A stretch of DNA of 64,000 bases from Corynebacterium sp. CNCTC7651. Lineage in GTDB: Bacteria > Actinomycetota > Actinomycetes > Mycobacteriales > Mycobacteriaceae. Shown piece after piece: positions 26,481 to 34,972 of the stretch; positions within the stretch are counted from its first letter, which is position 1, and each line of letters starts with the position of its first letter. A program made the translations under genes and the position numbers. Location of the stretch: positions 62,001-126,000 of the forward strand of contig NZ_CP071246.1 of assembly GCF_021496665.1 (NCBI RefSeq). The letters run 5' to 3'. The notes under the pieces were generated by a model. The model did no database searches. It saw only the letters and a list, made by a program, of their open reading frames with translations, and had not been told where the DNA came from.

Positions 26481-27281
26481 CTAGGCGGAGCGTTTGTCTC
26501 GCTTCAAAGAGCGCGCGAGCAGCACCCCGGCGGTCACAACGGCGGCTACGCCGGCGATCACGCCTGCGCCAATGCCCACCTCGCGCGTACCCGGCATCTG
26601 GATCAACGGCTCCGGGTTCTTGAACGTGCGAATGTCCCACTCATGCTGCTCAGCGTGCTTGCGCAGCGCCCTATCCGGGTTCACCGCCACCGGATTACCC
26701 ACCAGTTCAAGCATGGGGATGTCGGTGGCGGAGTCGGAGTACGCGTAGCTGGCCGCCAGGTCGTAGCCGTGCTCCGCGGCGAAGGTGCGCACCGCCTCCG
26801 CCTTGGCGTCGCCTTTGAGGTAGCGCGTCACCGTGCCGGTGAGTTTGCCGTCTTGCACCTCAAGCTCGGTGGCCACCACGGTGTCCACGCCGAGCTCGCG
26901 CGCAATCGGCTCCACCAAAATCGCCGCGGAGGCGGAGATGATGATCACGTCGTGGCCCTGGGCCTTGTGGTGCTCGATGAGCTCGCGCGCCTCCGCGTAA
27001 ATCGCGGGGGTGACCACGGTGCGCATGGTTTCGGTGGTGATGCGGGTGACCTCATCCACGGACCAGCCGGCCACCATCTGCGCCAGCGCGTCGCGCGTGG
27101 TGTCCATCTTTTCGCTGGACTGGCCAACCAGCATGTAGCTCGCCTTGGTCAGGTACAGGTCCAAGGCTTCCTGGCGGGTGATCAGGCCGTTGTTCATGAA
27201 CTCTTTGCCGAAGGCAAAGGCGGACGACGTTGCAATGATCGTCTTGTCCAAGTCGAAGAACGCAGCTGCGTGGGGGGCCAT
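26481..27281 (-). CDS. HAD-IB family phosphatase with C-terminal membrane helix
   Basis: 266 residues from ATG 27281. HAD motif I is FFDLDKTII, motif II is in IIISASAAIL, motif III Lys is near KAEAV and motif IV is SDSATDIPML, as in SerB-like phosphatases. A membrane helix (GAGVIAGVAAVVTAGVLLA) followed by an Arg/Lys-rich end anchors the enzyme. The Rv3661-like gene in M. tuberculosis occupies the same position divergent from ssd. Substrate unknown; phosphoserine- or lysophosphatidate-type activities have been described for relatives. Confidence 0.88.
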   Translation of the reverse strand: MAPHAAAFFDLDKTIIATSSAFAFGKEFMNNGLITRQEALDLYLTKASYMLVGQSSEKMDTTRDALAQMVAGWSVDEVTRITTETMRTVVTPAIYAEARELIEHHKAQGHDVIIISASAAILVEPIARELGVDTVVATELEVQDGKLTGTVTRYLKGDAKAEAVRTFAAEHGYDLAASYAYSDSATDIPMLELVGNPVAVNPDRALRKHAEQHEWDIRTFKNPEPLIQMPGTREVGIGAGVIAGVAAVVTAGVLLARSLKRDKRSA

Positions 27282-27332
27282 GTCGCCCGAGTGTAGCCCT
27301 ATGCACACCTTCAGCCGCGTGCGCAACCCGAG

Positions 27333-27384
27333 TTATCCACAGAAATTGTGGTGACATGTCAGCGTAAACCGGGGGTTATCCACA
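27333..27384. promoter_or_regulatory. Two perfect DnaA boxes
   Basis: TTATCCACA occurs in direct orientation at 27333-27341 and 27376-27384, both extended to TTATCCACAG, in the intergenic region between the HAD phosphatase and the ssd/tad operon. This is the strict DnaA-box consensus. The site may titrate DnaA or control the flanking promoters. Confidence 0.6.
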
Positions 27385-27436
27385 GCTTTTGTGAAGCCTC
27401 TTGTTTCGTTGGTGCTCCGCCCTGCAGGGTGAAGGC

Positions 27437-28483
27437 ATGGACCAGATGAAATCACCACAGCGCACCCAGGCGCCGATCGTTGTCGCGGTGGAGGACCCGC
27501 TGCTGCTCCCCGAGGCCCTCCATGTCGCCGCGGCGTGCGGCCGGCCGGTCCTTGAGGTCAGCGACCGCTCCCAACTCTCGCGGGTCAGGGGCCGGGCGTG
27601 GGCCATGCTTGTCGACGCCTCCTTTGCACCCCCAGATCCAACACCAACCACATTTGTCGTGGCGGCGAGCACGGATGCCGCAGCGCCCGGCGCGTTTGTC
27701 CTTCCTGCCCAGGCTGCGGACTTGTTGCGTGCGCTGGGCGCGCTGGCGCAGCGCGGGATCGTGTCCGGCCGCGATGCGGGCACCGTCATTGCCGTCATTG
27801 GCGCTGGCGGAGGGGTTGGGGCGTCGACTCTGGCGGGGGCGGTGTGCAAGAGAGCGTCGTCACGCGGGGCAACCCTGGTGGACGCGCACTCCCGCTCGGG
27901 AGGGCTGGACCTGCTGATGGGGATTGAGGACGTGCCGGGCGCGCGCTGGGGCGAGATTGAGCTGGGCGAGGGCGTGGTGGCGCGCGAGGACGTGCGGCGT
28001 GCGCTGCCGACGACTCGCGACGGGGTGGCGGTGCTCACCTGCGGCCGCAGCTCGATTGTGGAGCCGCCTGCGCCGGGGAGGGACGCGGTGGAGGCGGTGG
28101 TGTCTGCCGTTGGCGCAGACGGCGTGACGGTGCTGGATGCGCCGGTGGAGCTGGTGCCGGCGCGGTGCGACCTCGCCGTCATTGTGGTGGCGCCGCAGCT
28201 GCGTCCTGCGGCTGCCGCGGCCGGGATTGCGGCGGCGCTGCAAACTGGGGGCGTGCCGCACGCACTCGCGGTGCGGGACAGCGCGTGGGCGTCGCTGTCT
28301 AGCGAGGAATTGGCCACGGTTGCAGGTGCACCGGTGCTGACCACGGTGCGAAACTGCCGCGGGTTGACCGGCACCGTGGAGCGCCGCGGCCTGCCGGAGC
28401 GACTGCCCCGCCCGCTGGCGCAGGCCGCGAATGCCGTGCTAGCTGAAGCCGGGGCACCTGGGTTTGCGGGGGCGGCGCGATGA
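27437..28483 (+). CDS. ssd: CpaE/Ssd-like ATPase (septum-site determining homologue)
   Basis: 348 residues from ATG 27437 (GGGTGAAGG upstream). An N-terminal receiver-like region without obvious phosphorylation Asp is followed by a MinD/ParA-type ATPase domain with deviant Walker A GAGGGVGASTLAG (about residues 128-140) and LVDAHSRSGGLDLL. The mycobacterial homologue Rv3660c (Ssd) affects septation; CpaE-type proteins position Tad pilus machines. Its stop overlaps the tadA start (ATGA), so it is the first gene of the pilus operon. Confidence 0.87.
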   Translation: MDQMKSPQRTQAPIVVAVEDPLLLPEALHVAAACGRPVLEVSDRSQLSRVRGRAWAMLVDASFAPPDPTPTTFVVAASTDAAAPGAFVLPAQAADLLRALGALAQRGIVSGRDAGTVIAVIGAGGGVGASTLAGAVCKRASSRGATLVDAHSRSGGLDLLMGIEDVPGARWGEIELGEGVVAREDVRRALPTTRDGVAVLTCGRSSIVEPPAPGRDAVEAVVSAVGADGVTVLDAPVELVPARCDLAVIVVAPQLRPAAAAAGIAAALQTGGVPHALAVRDSAWASLSSEELATVAGAPVLTTVRNCRGLTGTVERRGLPERLPRPLAQAANAVLAEAGAPGFAGAAR

Positions 28484-29604
28484 GCGGCGATGTGCTGGAG
28501 CGCGTCCAGCGCCGCCTGGCCGATGAGCCGACCCCGCCCACGCCGGAGCGGCTGGCGCAGCTGATCCGCGAGGAAGCGGTGGTGATCAGCGACATCGACG
28601 TCCTAGACCTCATGCGCAAGCTGCGCGAGGACACCGCAGGCGCGGGTCCGCTCGAGGCGCTTTTGGCTGGCGGGGATGTCACGGACGTGTGCGTGAACGG
28701 GCCGCACCACGTTTTTGTGGACCGCGGCCGCGGCCTCGAAGCGGTGGCGGGCGAGGTGTTCGGATCGGAGGAGGAGGTGCGCCGCCTGGCCACCCGCCTT
28801 GCGCTGCGTTGCGGGCGCAGGCTTGACGACGCCCACCCGTTCTGCGACGGCCACATCACCCGACCCGACGGCACCCTGCTGCGCTTCCACGCGATGCTGG
28901 CGCCGACATCCCAACCCGGCACGTGCTTATCGCTGCGCGTGCTGCGCACCGCGACGGCGAGCCTTGAGGATCTGGTTGCGCGCGGTTCGGTGGATGAGGA
29001 ACGCGCCGAGCTGCTGCGCGCGATGGTGGCTAGGCGACGCACGTTCCTAGTGGTCGGCGGCACGGGGTCCGGCAAAACGACGCTGCTATCTGCCCTGCTT
29101 GCGGAGGCGGATCCGGCGGACCGCATCATCGCTATCGAAGACACGCTAGAACTCACGCCGGCGCACCCGCACGTGCTGAACCTTTCCACCCGCGGCGCAA
29201 ACACGGAGGGTGCGGGCGCGATCACGGTTGCGGACCTGGTGCGCCAAGCGCTGCGCATGCGGCCGGACCGGATTGTAGTGGGAGAGATCCGCGGCGCCGA
29301 GGTCATTGACCTGCTCGCGGCCTTGAACACCGGCCACGAGGGCGGCGCGGGCACCCTGCATGCCAACTCCATCCACGAGGTGCCCGCGCGGCTGGAGGCG
29401 CTGGCCGCGCTCGGCGGCCTGGACCGAGTTGGGTTGCATGCCCAGCTTGCCGCAGCGGTGGACATGGTTGTGGTGGTCAAGCGCCAAGCGGACGGCACGC
29501 GCCGGGTGCAGCAGATCGGCGTTCTGGAGGGCCAACCTGTGCAAGCGCGCGTGGTGTGGGATGCGGACACTGGTGCGGCCGATGGTTACGAGGCGCTGCA
29601 ATGA
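28480..29604 (+). CDS. tadA: TadA/CpaF secretion ATPase
   Basis: 374 residues. Hexameric ATPase powering pilus assembly on the cytoplasmic face. An N-terminal domain (DVLDLMRKLREDTAGAGPLE) precedes the ATPase core with Walker A VVGGTGSGKTTLL (about residues 189-201), an Asp/Glu-rich box IAIEDTLEL, Walker B IVVGEIRGAE and the His box NTGHEGGAGTLHAN. Overlaps ssd and tadB by four bases each. Confidence 0.93.
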   Translation: MSGDVLERVQRRLADEPTPPTPERLAQLIREEAVVISDIDVLDLMRKLREDTAGAGPLEALLAGGDVTDVCVNGPHHVFVDRGRGLEAVAGEVFGSEEEVRRLATRLALRCGRRLDDAHPFCDGHITRPDGTLLRFHAMLAPTSQPGTCLSLRVLRTATASLEDLVARGSVDEERAELLRAMVARRRTFLVVGGTGSGKTTLLSALLAEADPADRIIAIEDTLELTPAHPHVLNLSTRGANTEGAGAITVADLVRQALRMRPDRIVVGEIRGAEVIDLLAALNTGHEGGAGTLHANSIHEVPARLEALAALGGLDRVGLHAQLAAAVDMVVVVKRQADGTRRVQQIGVLEGQPVQARVVWDADTGAADGYEALQ

Positions 29605-30386
29605 GTACCGGGGTGAGTACCGCGCCGCTTGCCGCCTTGCTGCTTGCCGCGGCGTGCCTGGTCACCGCACCGGGCCCGGCGCACCGGCTGGGTGCCCGGG
29701 CGCGGGGCCCGCGCAATCCGGTGTGGATCCCAGTTGGTGGGTGTGCCGTGGTGCTCGCTGCCTTGACCGTGGGGCGCGCGGGCGTGGTTGTGGCCGGTGG
29801 GATTGCGGGCGCCACGGTCGTCCACGTGTTCAGTGCTCGCCGCGCTGCGAAGGAGGACACCGCCCGCACCCGCCACGCGGCCACCTTCATTGGGCACCTT
29901 GCGGAAGGTGTGGGTGCCGGCTCCACCCTGGCAGACGCGGCCGCGCGCGCCGCGGAGCACATCCCGCCCGACGCGCCGGAGGTGCTGCGCCGGGACGTGG
30001 CCCAGTTTGTCGGTGCGGCACAGCGCGGTTGCACCCCGCCGGAGCTTGCCACCCCGGAGCTGGCTCGCGTGGCGGCGCTGTGGGAACTTTCCACCTCGCG
30101 CGGTGTGCCCGTTGCCCGGCTGTTGGCCGCGGCGCGGGACGACATCGACCATGCGCAGCGCCACCGCGCGGCGACGGACGCGGCCCTTGCCGGCCCGAAA
30201 ACTACGGCTGTGGTCCTGGCGCTGCTGCCGCTCGCCGGGATCGGCATGGGGAGCGCGATGGGCGCGGACCCCATCGGTGTGCTCACCGCGCCCGGTTTCG
30301 GCTCCGTGCTGCTGATCGTGGGGACCGCCCTGGTCTGCGCGGGCGTGGCAGCCAGCGGGGAAATCATCCGGAGGGCCGCCGCATGA
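29601..30386 (+). CDS. tadB: TadB-like pilus inner membrane protein
   Basis: 261 residues from ATG 29601, overlapping the tadA stop. T2SSF-like membrane protein with hydrophobic segments near the N-terminus (LAALLLAAACLV; VVLAALTVG) and the C-terminus (VLALLPLAGIGMG; VLLIVGTALVCAG) around a cytoplasmic helical domain (HAATFIGHLAEGVGAGSTL). It forms the assembly platform with TadC. Confidence 0.87.
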   Translation: MSTGVSTAPLAALLLAAACLVTAPGPAHRLGARARGPRNPVWIPVGGCAVVLAALTVGRAGVVVAGGIAGATVVHVFSARRAAKEDTARTRHAATFIGHLAEGVGAGSTLADAAARAAEHIPPDAPEVLRRDVAQFVGAAQRGCTPPELATPELARVAALWELSTSRGVPVARLLAAARDDIDHAQRHRAATDAALAGPKTTAVVLALLPLAGIGMGSAMGADPIGVLTAPGFGSVLLIVGTALVCAGVAASGEIIRRAAA

Positions 30387-30979
30387 TCTCGCTGACAACT
30401 GCTGCGCTGGCGGCCCTTGCAATCGTCGTCACGGCGCCGCGACCAGCGGTGCGCCTTACCGCCGTGACAGCGGAAGCCGGCAACCGCCCGCGCGACGGCC
30501 CACGCACAGGTTCACCTGCAGGTTCACGTGCAGGGACGCGCGGGGCGGACCCGCACCGGTGCGCCAGCGACATCAGCCTCTTCGCAGCCTGCGCCACCGC
30601 CGGCTTGCCTTCGGCCCTGGCCGCGGCCGCGGTTGCGGATACCCACCGCGGGGAGCACACCGCCTGGCACACCACCGCTGCGCTGTTGGCGCTCGGGGCA
30701 GACCCCGAGCGCGCCTGGTTTGAACTTGCCGCCGTCCCAGGCGGCGCAGACCTGGCCAACCTTGTCACCTTGTCCAATGCTTCGGGTGCTGCTCTCGCGG
30801 ACGGCTGCGGCCGCATCGCCGCCCGGTTGCGAGCAGAGGCCGCCGACGGCGCCACCGCGAAAGCGGAGCGTGCCGGCGTCCTCATCGCCATCCCGCTGAC
30901 TGCCTGCTTTCTCCCGGCGTTCTTCGCCCTCGGGCTCGCCCCGGTGGTGATCAGCCTGGGTGCAGGCCTTATCCACTAA
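30383..30979 (+). CDS. tadC: TadC-like pilus inner membrane protein
   Basis: 198 residues from ATG 30383, overlapping the tadB stop (ATGA). T2SSF-type core around residues 75-165 and two C-terminal membrane segments (GVLIAIPLTACFLPAFFALG; APVVISLGAG). The region of residues 30-60 is Arg/Gly/Pro-rich and disordered. It is shorter than classical TadC, as usual in actinobacteria (Rv3657c-like). Confidence 0.83.
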   Translation: MISLTTAALAALAIVVTAPRPAVRLTAVTAEAGNRPRDGPRTGSPAGSRAGTRGADPHRCASDISLFAACATAGLPSALAAAAVADTHRGEHTAWHTTAALLALGADPERAWFELAAVPGGADLANLVTLSNASGAALADGCGRIAARLRAEAADGATAKAERAGVLIAIPLTACFLPAFFALGLAPVVISLGAGLIH

Positions 30980-31010
30980 CCCACCGAAACCATCCTGAAA
31001 GGACCACATC

Positions 31011-31259
31011 ATGAACCTCAACCTCTCCACCACTGCAATCCGCGCCCAGCTCGCCGCCGAGGAGGTGATTGGGAAATCGCTCCGCCGGGTTAAACTGAAG
31101 TTGAACGAAGATGTTGGCATGTCAACCATCGAATATGCCTTTGGTAGCTTGGCCGCCGCTGCCCTCGCCGGCGTGCTCTACATGGTGGTCAACGGCAACG
31201 GTGTCACCTCCGCCATCGAGGGCGTGATCACCAAGGCGCTGTCCAACACTCCCGGCTAA
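31011..31259 (+). CDS. flp: Flp-type pilin (DUF4244)
   Basis: 82 residues, preceded by GAAAGGA. A 36-residue basic leader ends in a Gly|Met-Ser-Thr-Ile-Glu prepilin cleavage site (DVGMSTIEYAFG), with the mature part starting with Glu at position 5 and a hydrophobic helix (SLAAAALAGVLYMVV). This is the major pilin candidate of the Tad system. No prepilin peptidase gene is seen in the window. Confidence 0.85.
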   Translation: MNLNLSTTAIRAQLAAEEVIGKSLRRVKLKLNEDVGMSTIEYAFGSLAAAALAGVLYMVVNGNGVTSAIEGVITKALSNTPG

Positions 31260-31532
31260 ATGACCACGGTAGAAACGGCACTGTCCATGGCGACCTTGGT
31301 GGCGGTCGCCGCGGCGATCGTAGCCGGCATTGCCACCATGGCCGCCTACATTTCCGCCGTGGACATCGCCGGCGCCGCGGCCCGCTCCCACGCAATCGGT
31401 GTGGTGTACCAGCCGCCCCGGGGCAGCGTCTCCGTGACGGAGCATGCCGGTCTGGTCACCGTGACCGCGAGCGTGCCCGCCGCGATCGGCACCATGCGGG
31501 CCGCAGCCATCGTCCCCGCGGAGGCGCGGTGA
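31260..31532 (+). CDS. TadE-like pseudopilin
   Basis: 90 residues; the ATG shares its A-flanked junction with the flp stop (TAAATG). It begins MTTVETALSMATLVAVAAAI, so Glu is already at position 5 and the membrane helix follows directly: the protein resembles a mature pilin without a leader. Rest of the protein is a small beta-rich tail (PRGSVSVTEHAGLVTVTASV). Rv3655c-like minor pilin candidate. Confidence 0.8.
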   Translation: MTTVETALSMATLVAVAAAIVAGIATMAAYISAVDIAGAAARSHAIGVVYQPPRGSVSVTEHAGLVTVTASVPAAIGTMRAAAIVPAEAR

Positions 31533-31861
31533 GGTCCGCACTTTGCCGCTTGCGTGACGACGACGGCTCCGCCACCATCACCTCCGCCGGAATCATCGCG
31601 GCTGTTGTGGCGCTGGCGTTTGCCATGCTCACGATCGCCGCAGGTGTTGCGGACCAGCACCGCGCGGCGGTGGCGGCGGATCTCGCGGCCGTGGCCGGTG
31701 CCACCGCCTACTACGCGGGCGCGGATGCGTGCCAGGTGGCCGACACCACGGCCACGCTCAACGGCGCGCAGCTCGCGTCCTGCGAGGTGGTGGCGGGCGA
31801 CGTGGTGGTGAAAGTCACCAGGGGCCGGGCCAACGCCGCTGCCCGCGCCGGGCCGGCCTAG
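31529..31861 (+). CDS. TadE/TadG-like secretion-associated protein (Rv3654c-like)
   Basis: 110 residues, GTG start overlapping the previous stop (GTGA). It starts MRSALCRLRDDDGSATITSA and then a membrane helix (IIAAVVALAFAMLTIAAGV), resembling a TadE/TadG leader with Gly|Ser but lacking Glu5. Two Cys (DACQ, LASCEV) could form a disulfide outside. Last gene of the pilus operon; its TAG stop overlaps the stop of the convergent helicase gene in a CTAG tetramer. Confidence 0.8.
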   Translation: MRSALCRLRDDDGSATITSAGIIAAVVALAFAMLTIAAGVADQHRAAVAADLAAVAGATAYYAGADACQVADTTATLNGAQLASCEVVAGDVVVKVTRGRANAAARAGPA

Positions 31862-34197
31862 GCTTCCGCCGTCATGGTGACCAGCGCGCCCAAAAGCTTG
31901 AGCGCGGCGTGCTTGTCCAGCGGCTGGTTGCCGTTGCCGCACTTGGGCGATTGCACGCACGACGGGCACCCGTCCTCGCAGCCGCAGGAGTGGACCGCTT
32001 CATACGTTGCGGTGATCCATTCGTGGAAGCGGGCGAAACCTTCGTCGGCAAACCCGGCTCCGCCGGGGTGCCCGTCGTACACAAACACCGTAGGAAGGAG
32101 GGTGTCCTGATGCAGGGCGGTGGAGACGCCGCCGATGTCCCACCTATCGCAGGTGGCCAGCAGGGGCAACAGGCCGATCGCGGCGTGCTCCGCAGCGTGG
32201 AGTGCCCCGGGGATCTCGCCTGCGCTGATCCCCATCGCCTCGAGGGTGAGCGGGTCAATCGTGTAGGCCACGGCACGGGTGATCAGGCGCTGCTCCGGCA
32301 GGTCCAGTGGGATGTGCTCGCTGACGGTGCCGTCGTTGAGCCGGACGACGTAGCCGGTCACGCGGTCCGTCACCTCCACGTCCACGCTGGCCACCCACAG
32401 GCCGGGGGACGGGTTCACCAGCGCGTGCGCGTCGCCGAGAATGGTGATGTCCGTGGTGGAGCGCGCTTGCGTGGAGTAGTCGGGCCGCTCGGGTGCCACC
32501 AGTGCCACATAGTCCTCCAGGTTCAGTTCCTGCACCACGAAGTACTCGCCCTGGTGGATGTACACGGCTCCGTCGTGGACCTGGCTCATGGCCTTGCCGG
32601 CGTCGACGGTGCCCAGCAGCCTGCCGTCTGAGATGTCCACGATGGCTATTTCTTGCCCGGTGCCGCCGCGCAGACTGACCGCTGCGTGGGCGGTCTCCGG
32701 CGTGGGCTCGCGCTCCAGCTGGGGGACGGCGAACCAGCGGTCGCCGCGCCGACGCAGGTAGCCGGCTTCTTCCAGCTCGGCCACCACGTCGGCGGCATCG
32801 AACGCGGCGACATCTGCAGGTGTGAGCGCCCGCTCCACGGCAGCGCAATACACGTGACCGCGCAGGATGTAGGGGTTCGCCGGGTTGAACACGCTGTTTT
32901 CCACCGGGCGGCCGAGCAGTGCTTCCGGGTGGTGGACCAGGTAGGTGTCCATCGGCTCATCGCGGGCCACCATGACCACCACGGAGTGCTGGCCGCGCCG
33001 GCCCGCACGTCCTGCCTGCTGGCGGAAGGAGGCTACCGTGCCGGGGAACCCGGCCATCACGACGGCATCGAGGCCGCCCACGTCGATGCCAAGCTCAAGG
33101 GCATTCGTTGTCGCCATCCCCAGCAAATCGCCATTATCTAGGGCGCGCTCGAGAGCCCAGCGGTCCTCCGCGAGGTACCCGGCGCGGTAGGAGGCAATGC
33201 GCGCCGCGAAGTCCGGGCGGCCTAGCATGACTAATTCCTCTTGCGCACGCATAGCAACGATTTCCGCCGCCCGCCGCGAGCGCACAAAAGTGAGGGTGCG
33301 CGCGCCCTCAGCCACAAGCGTGCCCATGATTGCGGCGGCTTCGGTGGTAGCGGCGTAACGCACGGGTGCGCCGTTTTCTCCCTCCGCACCCTCGATGAAT
33401 CCGGGCTCCCACAGGGCGATGGTGCGTTCGCCGGTTGGGGCGCCGTCTTCGGTCACCGCCACCACGTCACGGCCACACAGCCGCGAAGCCTGCGCCGCAG
33501 GGTCCGCGGCCGTGGCGGAGGCGAAGATGACCACGGGCTGCGCGCCATACGCCGCAGCGATGCGCAGCAGGCGGCGCAGCACCAGCGACACGTTTGCGCC
33601 GAACACGCCGCGGTAGGTGTGGCACTCATCCACCACCACGTACTTCAGGTGCCGCAGCAAGCGGGCCCACCGGGCATGCCCAGGCAGGATGCCTGCGTGC
33701 AGCATGTCCGGGTTGGTGAACACAAAGCGGGTTTGTTCGCGGATGCCAGCGCGGGCTTCAGTGGGGGTGTCGCCGTCGTAGGGCGCTGGGTAGATCTCCT
33801 CGAGGGGCCCAATGGTGCTGTGCACCATCTTCATCGTCGCCGCCAGCTGGTCCGAGCCCAGCGCCTTCGTCGGCGTGATGTACATGGCGCATGCGCGCGG
33901 GTCCGCCGCCAGGGCAGAAAGCACCGGAAGTTGGTAGCCCAGGGACTTGCCGGAGGAGGTGCCCGTGGCTATCACCACGTCGCGCCCCGCCCACGCCAAT
34001 TCGGCGCAGGCGGTTTGGTGGGAGTAGGGGCGTTGGATTCCGGCGTCGATAAGCAAGTGCTTCAAGGACGGCTCCACCCACTCCGGCCACGGTGCGTAGG
34101 TGGCGGGGGACGCGGGAACGGTTTCGAGGTGAGTGATTGCGGAGTCGGGAAAGTGGCGCCGCAGCGTTTCTACTAGTGAGGCCCCGTAATCAACCAT
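31858..34197 (-). CDS. DEAD/DEAH helicase with DUF1998 zinc domain (MrfA-like)
   Basis: 779 residues from ATG 34197, which is probably near the transcript start because no ribosome binding site is visible. SF2 helicase: motif I ATGTSSGKSLGYQ, motif II VVDECHTYRG (DECH), motif III FASATA, and motif VI QQAGRAGRRGQ. The C-terminal DUF1998 region ends with a Cys cluster (CGCEDGCPSCVQSPKCG), a zinc site as in MrfA, a DNA-repair helicase for mitomycin-type damage. Rv3649-like, and next to the tad operon and cspA as in mycobacteria. Confidence 0.92.
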   Translation of the reverse strand: MVDYGASLVETLRRHFPDSAITHLETVPASPATYAPWPEWVEPSLKHLLIDAGIQRPYSHQTACAELAWAGRDVVIATGTSSGKSLGYQLPVLSALAADPRACAMYITPTKALGSDQLAATMKMVHSTIGPLEEIYPAPYDGDTPTEARAGIREQTRFVFTNPDMLHAGILPGHARWARLLRHLKYVVVDECHTYRGVFGANVSLVLRRLLRIAAAYGAQPVVIFASATAADPAAQASRLCGRDVVAVTEDGAPTGERTIALWEPGFIEGAEGENGAPVRYAATTEAAAIMGTLVAEGARTLTFVRSRRAAEIVAMRAQEELVMLGRPDFAARIASYRAGYLAEDRWALERALDNGDLLGMATTNALELGIDVGGLDAVVMAGFPGTVASFRQQAGRAGRRGQHSVVVMVARDEPMDTYLVHHPEALLGRPVENSVFNPANPYILRGHVYCAAVERALTPADVAAFDAADVVAELEEAGYLRRRGDRWFAVPQLEREPTPETAHAAVSLRGGTGQEIAIVDISDGRLLGTVDAGKAMSQVHDGAVYIHQGEYFVVQELNLEDYVALVAPERPDYSTQARSTTDITILGDAHALVNPSPGLWVASVDVEVTDRVTGYVVRLNDGTVSEHIPLDLPEQRLITRAVAYTIDPLTLEAMGISAGEIPGALHAAEHAAIGLLPLLATCDRWDIGGVSTALHQDTLLPTVFVYDGHPGGAGFADEGFARFHEWITATYEAVHSCGCEDGCPSCVQSPKCGNGNQPLDKHAALKLLGALVTMTAEA

Positions 34198-34394
34198 GGG
34201 AGATAACGTAGGCCAGCGCACACAACTTTGTCGTGCCCGCGCGGGCGTTTCGTGGCAGACTGGTGGGCGGTCACAGCTTTTGTGTGCGCCCTTAAACAGG
34301 TGCTCGCGGGGATTGTGTACGCGGGCACCAGGTCTTTTCCTGGTGGACGGCTACTACAAAGCAACAGTTCTTCATTTTTCGAAAGGTCTTCACC

Positions 34395-34598
34395 ATGGCA
34401 ACCGGCACCGTGAAGTGGTTCAACGCCGAAAAGGGTTTCGGCTTCATCGCACCGGACGACGGCTCCTCTGACGTCTTCGTCCACTACTCCGAGATCCAGG
34501 GCTCCGGCTTCCGCACCCTCGAGGAAAACCAGCAGGTTGAGTTCGAGATCGGCGAGGGCGCTAAGGGTCCGCAGGCGCAGCAGGTGCGCGCGATTTAG
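34395..34598 (+). CDS. cspA: Cold-shock protein
   Basis: 67 residues, the standard CSD length. It has RNP1 KGFGFI and RNP2 DVFVHYSEI for single-stranded RNA/DNA binding. GAAAGG precedes the ATG. The gap to the divergent helicase is about 200 bases, so there is room for a long 5' leader, as usual for cold-shock mRNAs. A strong terminator follows at once. Confidence 0.95.
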   Translation: MATGTVKWFNAEKGFGFIAPDDGSSDVFVHYSEIQGSGFRTLEENQQVEFEIGEGAKGPQAQQVRAI

Positions 34599-34614
34599 GT
34601 TTTCGCCCGCTTGC

Positions 34615-34640
34615 TGCCCCGCCTCTGTGCGGGGCATTTT
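34615..34640 (+). terminator. Intrinsic terminator of cspA
   Basis: TGCCCCGC and GCGGGGCA form an 8-bp stem with a 6-base loop, followed by TTTTGCGTTTT. It lies 17 bases after the cspA stop. Confidence 0.88.
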
Positions 34641-34684
34641 GCGTTTTAGGGGGTGCGGGGGCTGAACGGGTGGGTGGCTGTGGC

Positions 34685-34943
34685 GCGTTGTGCGCTATTA
34701 GCTGGCGGTGATAGCGCATAACGGGGTCGAACGGGCTTGGTTTGGGGCCTGATGGCTGCGTTGTGCGCTATTAGTTCACCGTGATAGCGCATAACGGGGT
34801 CGAACGGGCCCATTTTGGGGCCTGATGGCTGCGTTGTGCGCTATTAGCTGGCGGTGATAGCGCATAACGGGGTCGAACGGGCTTGGTTTGGGGCCTGATG
34901 GCTGCGTTGTGCGCTATTAGTTCACCGTGATAGCGCATAACGG
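34685..34943. repeat. Hairpin repeat cluster C (four 73-bp units)
   Basis: Four units start at 34685, 34758, 34831 and 34904, exactly 73 bases apart. Each has GTTGTGCGCTAT and ATAGCGCATAAC arms. Units 1 and 3 share the loop TAGCTGGCGGTG, units 2 and 4 share TAGTTCACCGTG, so the array is a duplicated two-unit block. The spacer GGGGTCGAACGGGC...GGGGCCTGATGGCT is, in reverse complement, homologous to the spacer of cluster B. The array fills the gap between the convergent ends of cspA and dedA. Confidence 0.9.
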
Positions 34944-34972
34944 GGAAGATGGCCGGCCACTCAGCCCACCGC

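Noticed and set aside
29360-30382. N-terminal extension of TadC to 539 residues
   Set aside because: The upstream frame overlaps tadA and tadB completely and has Cys/Arg/Gly-rich out-of-frame composition; the ATGA overlap at 30383 gives the real start.
34685-34943. CRISPR-like regular repeats
   Set aside because: The period is 73 bp and the would-be spacers are nearly identical between units, while the hairpin loops vary in an ABAB pattern. No cas genes are present.
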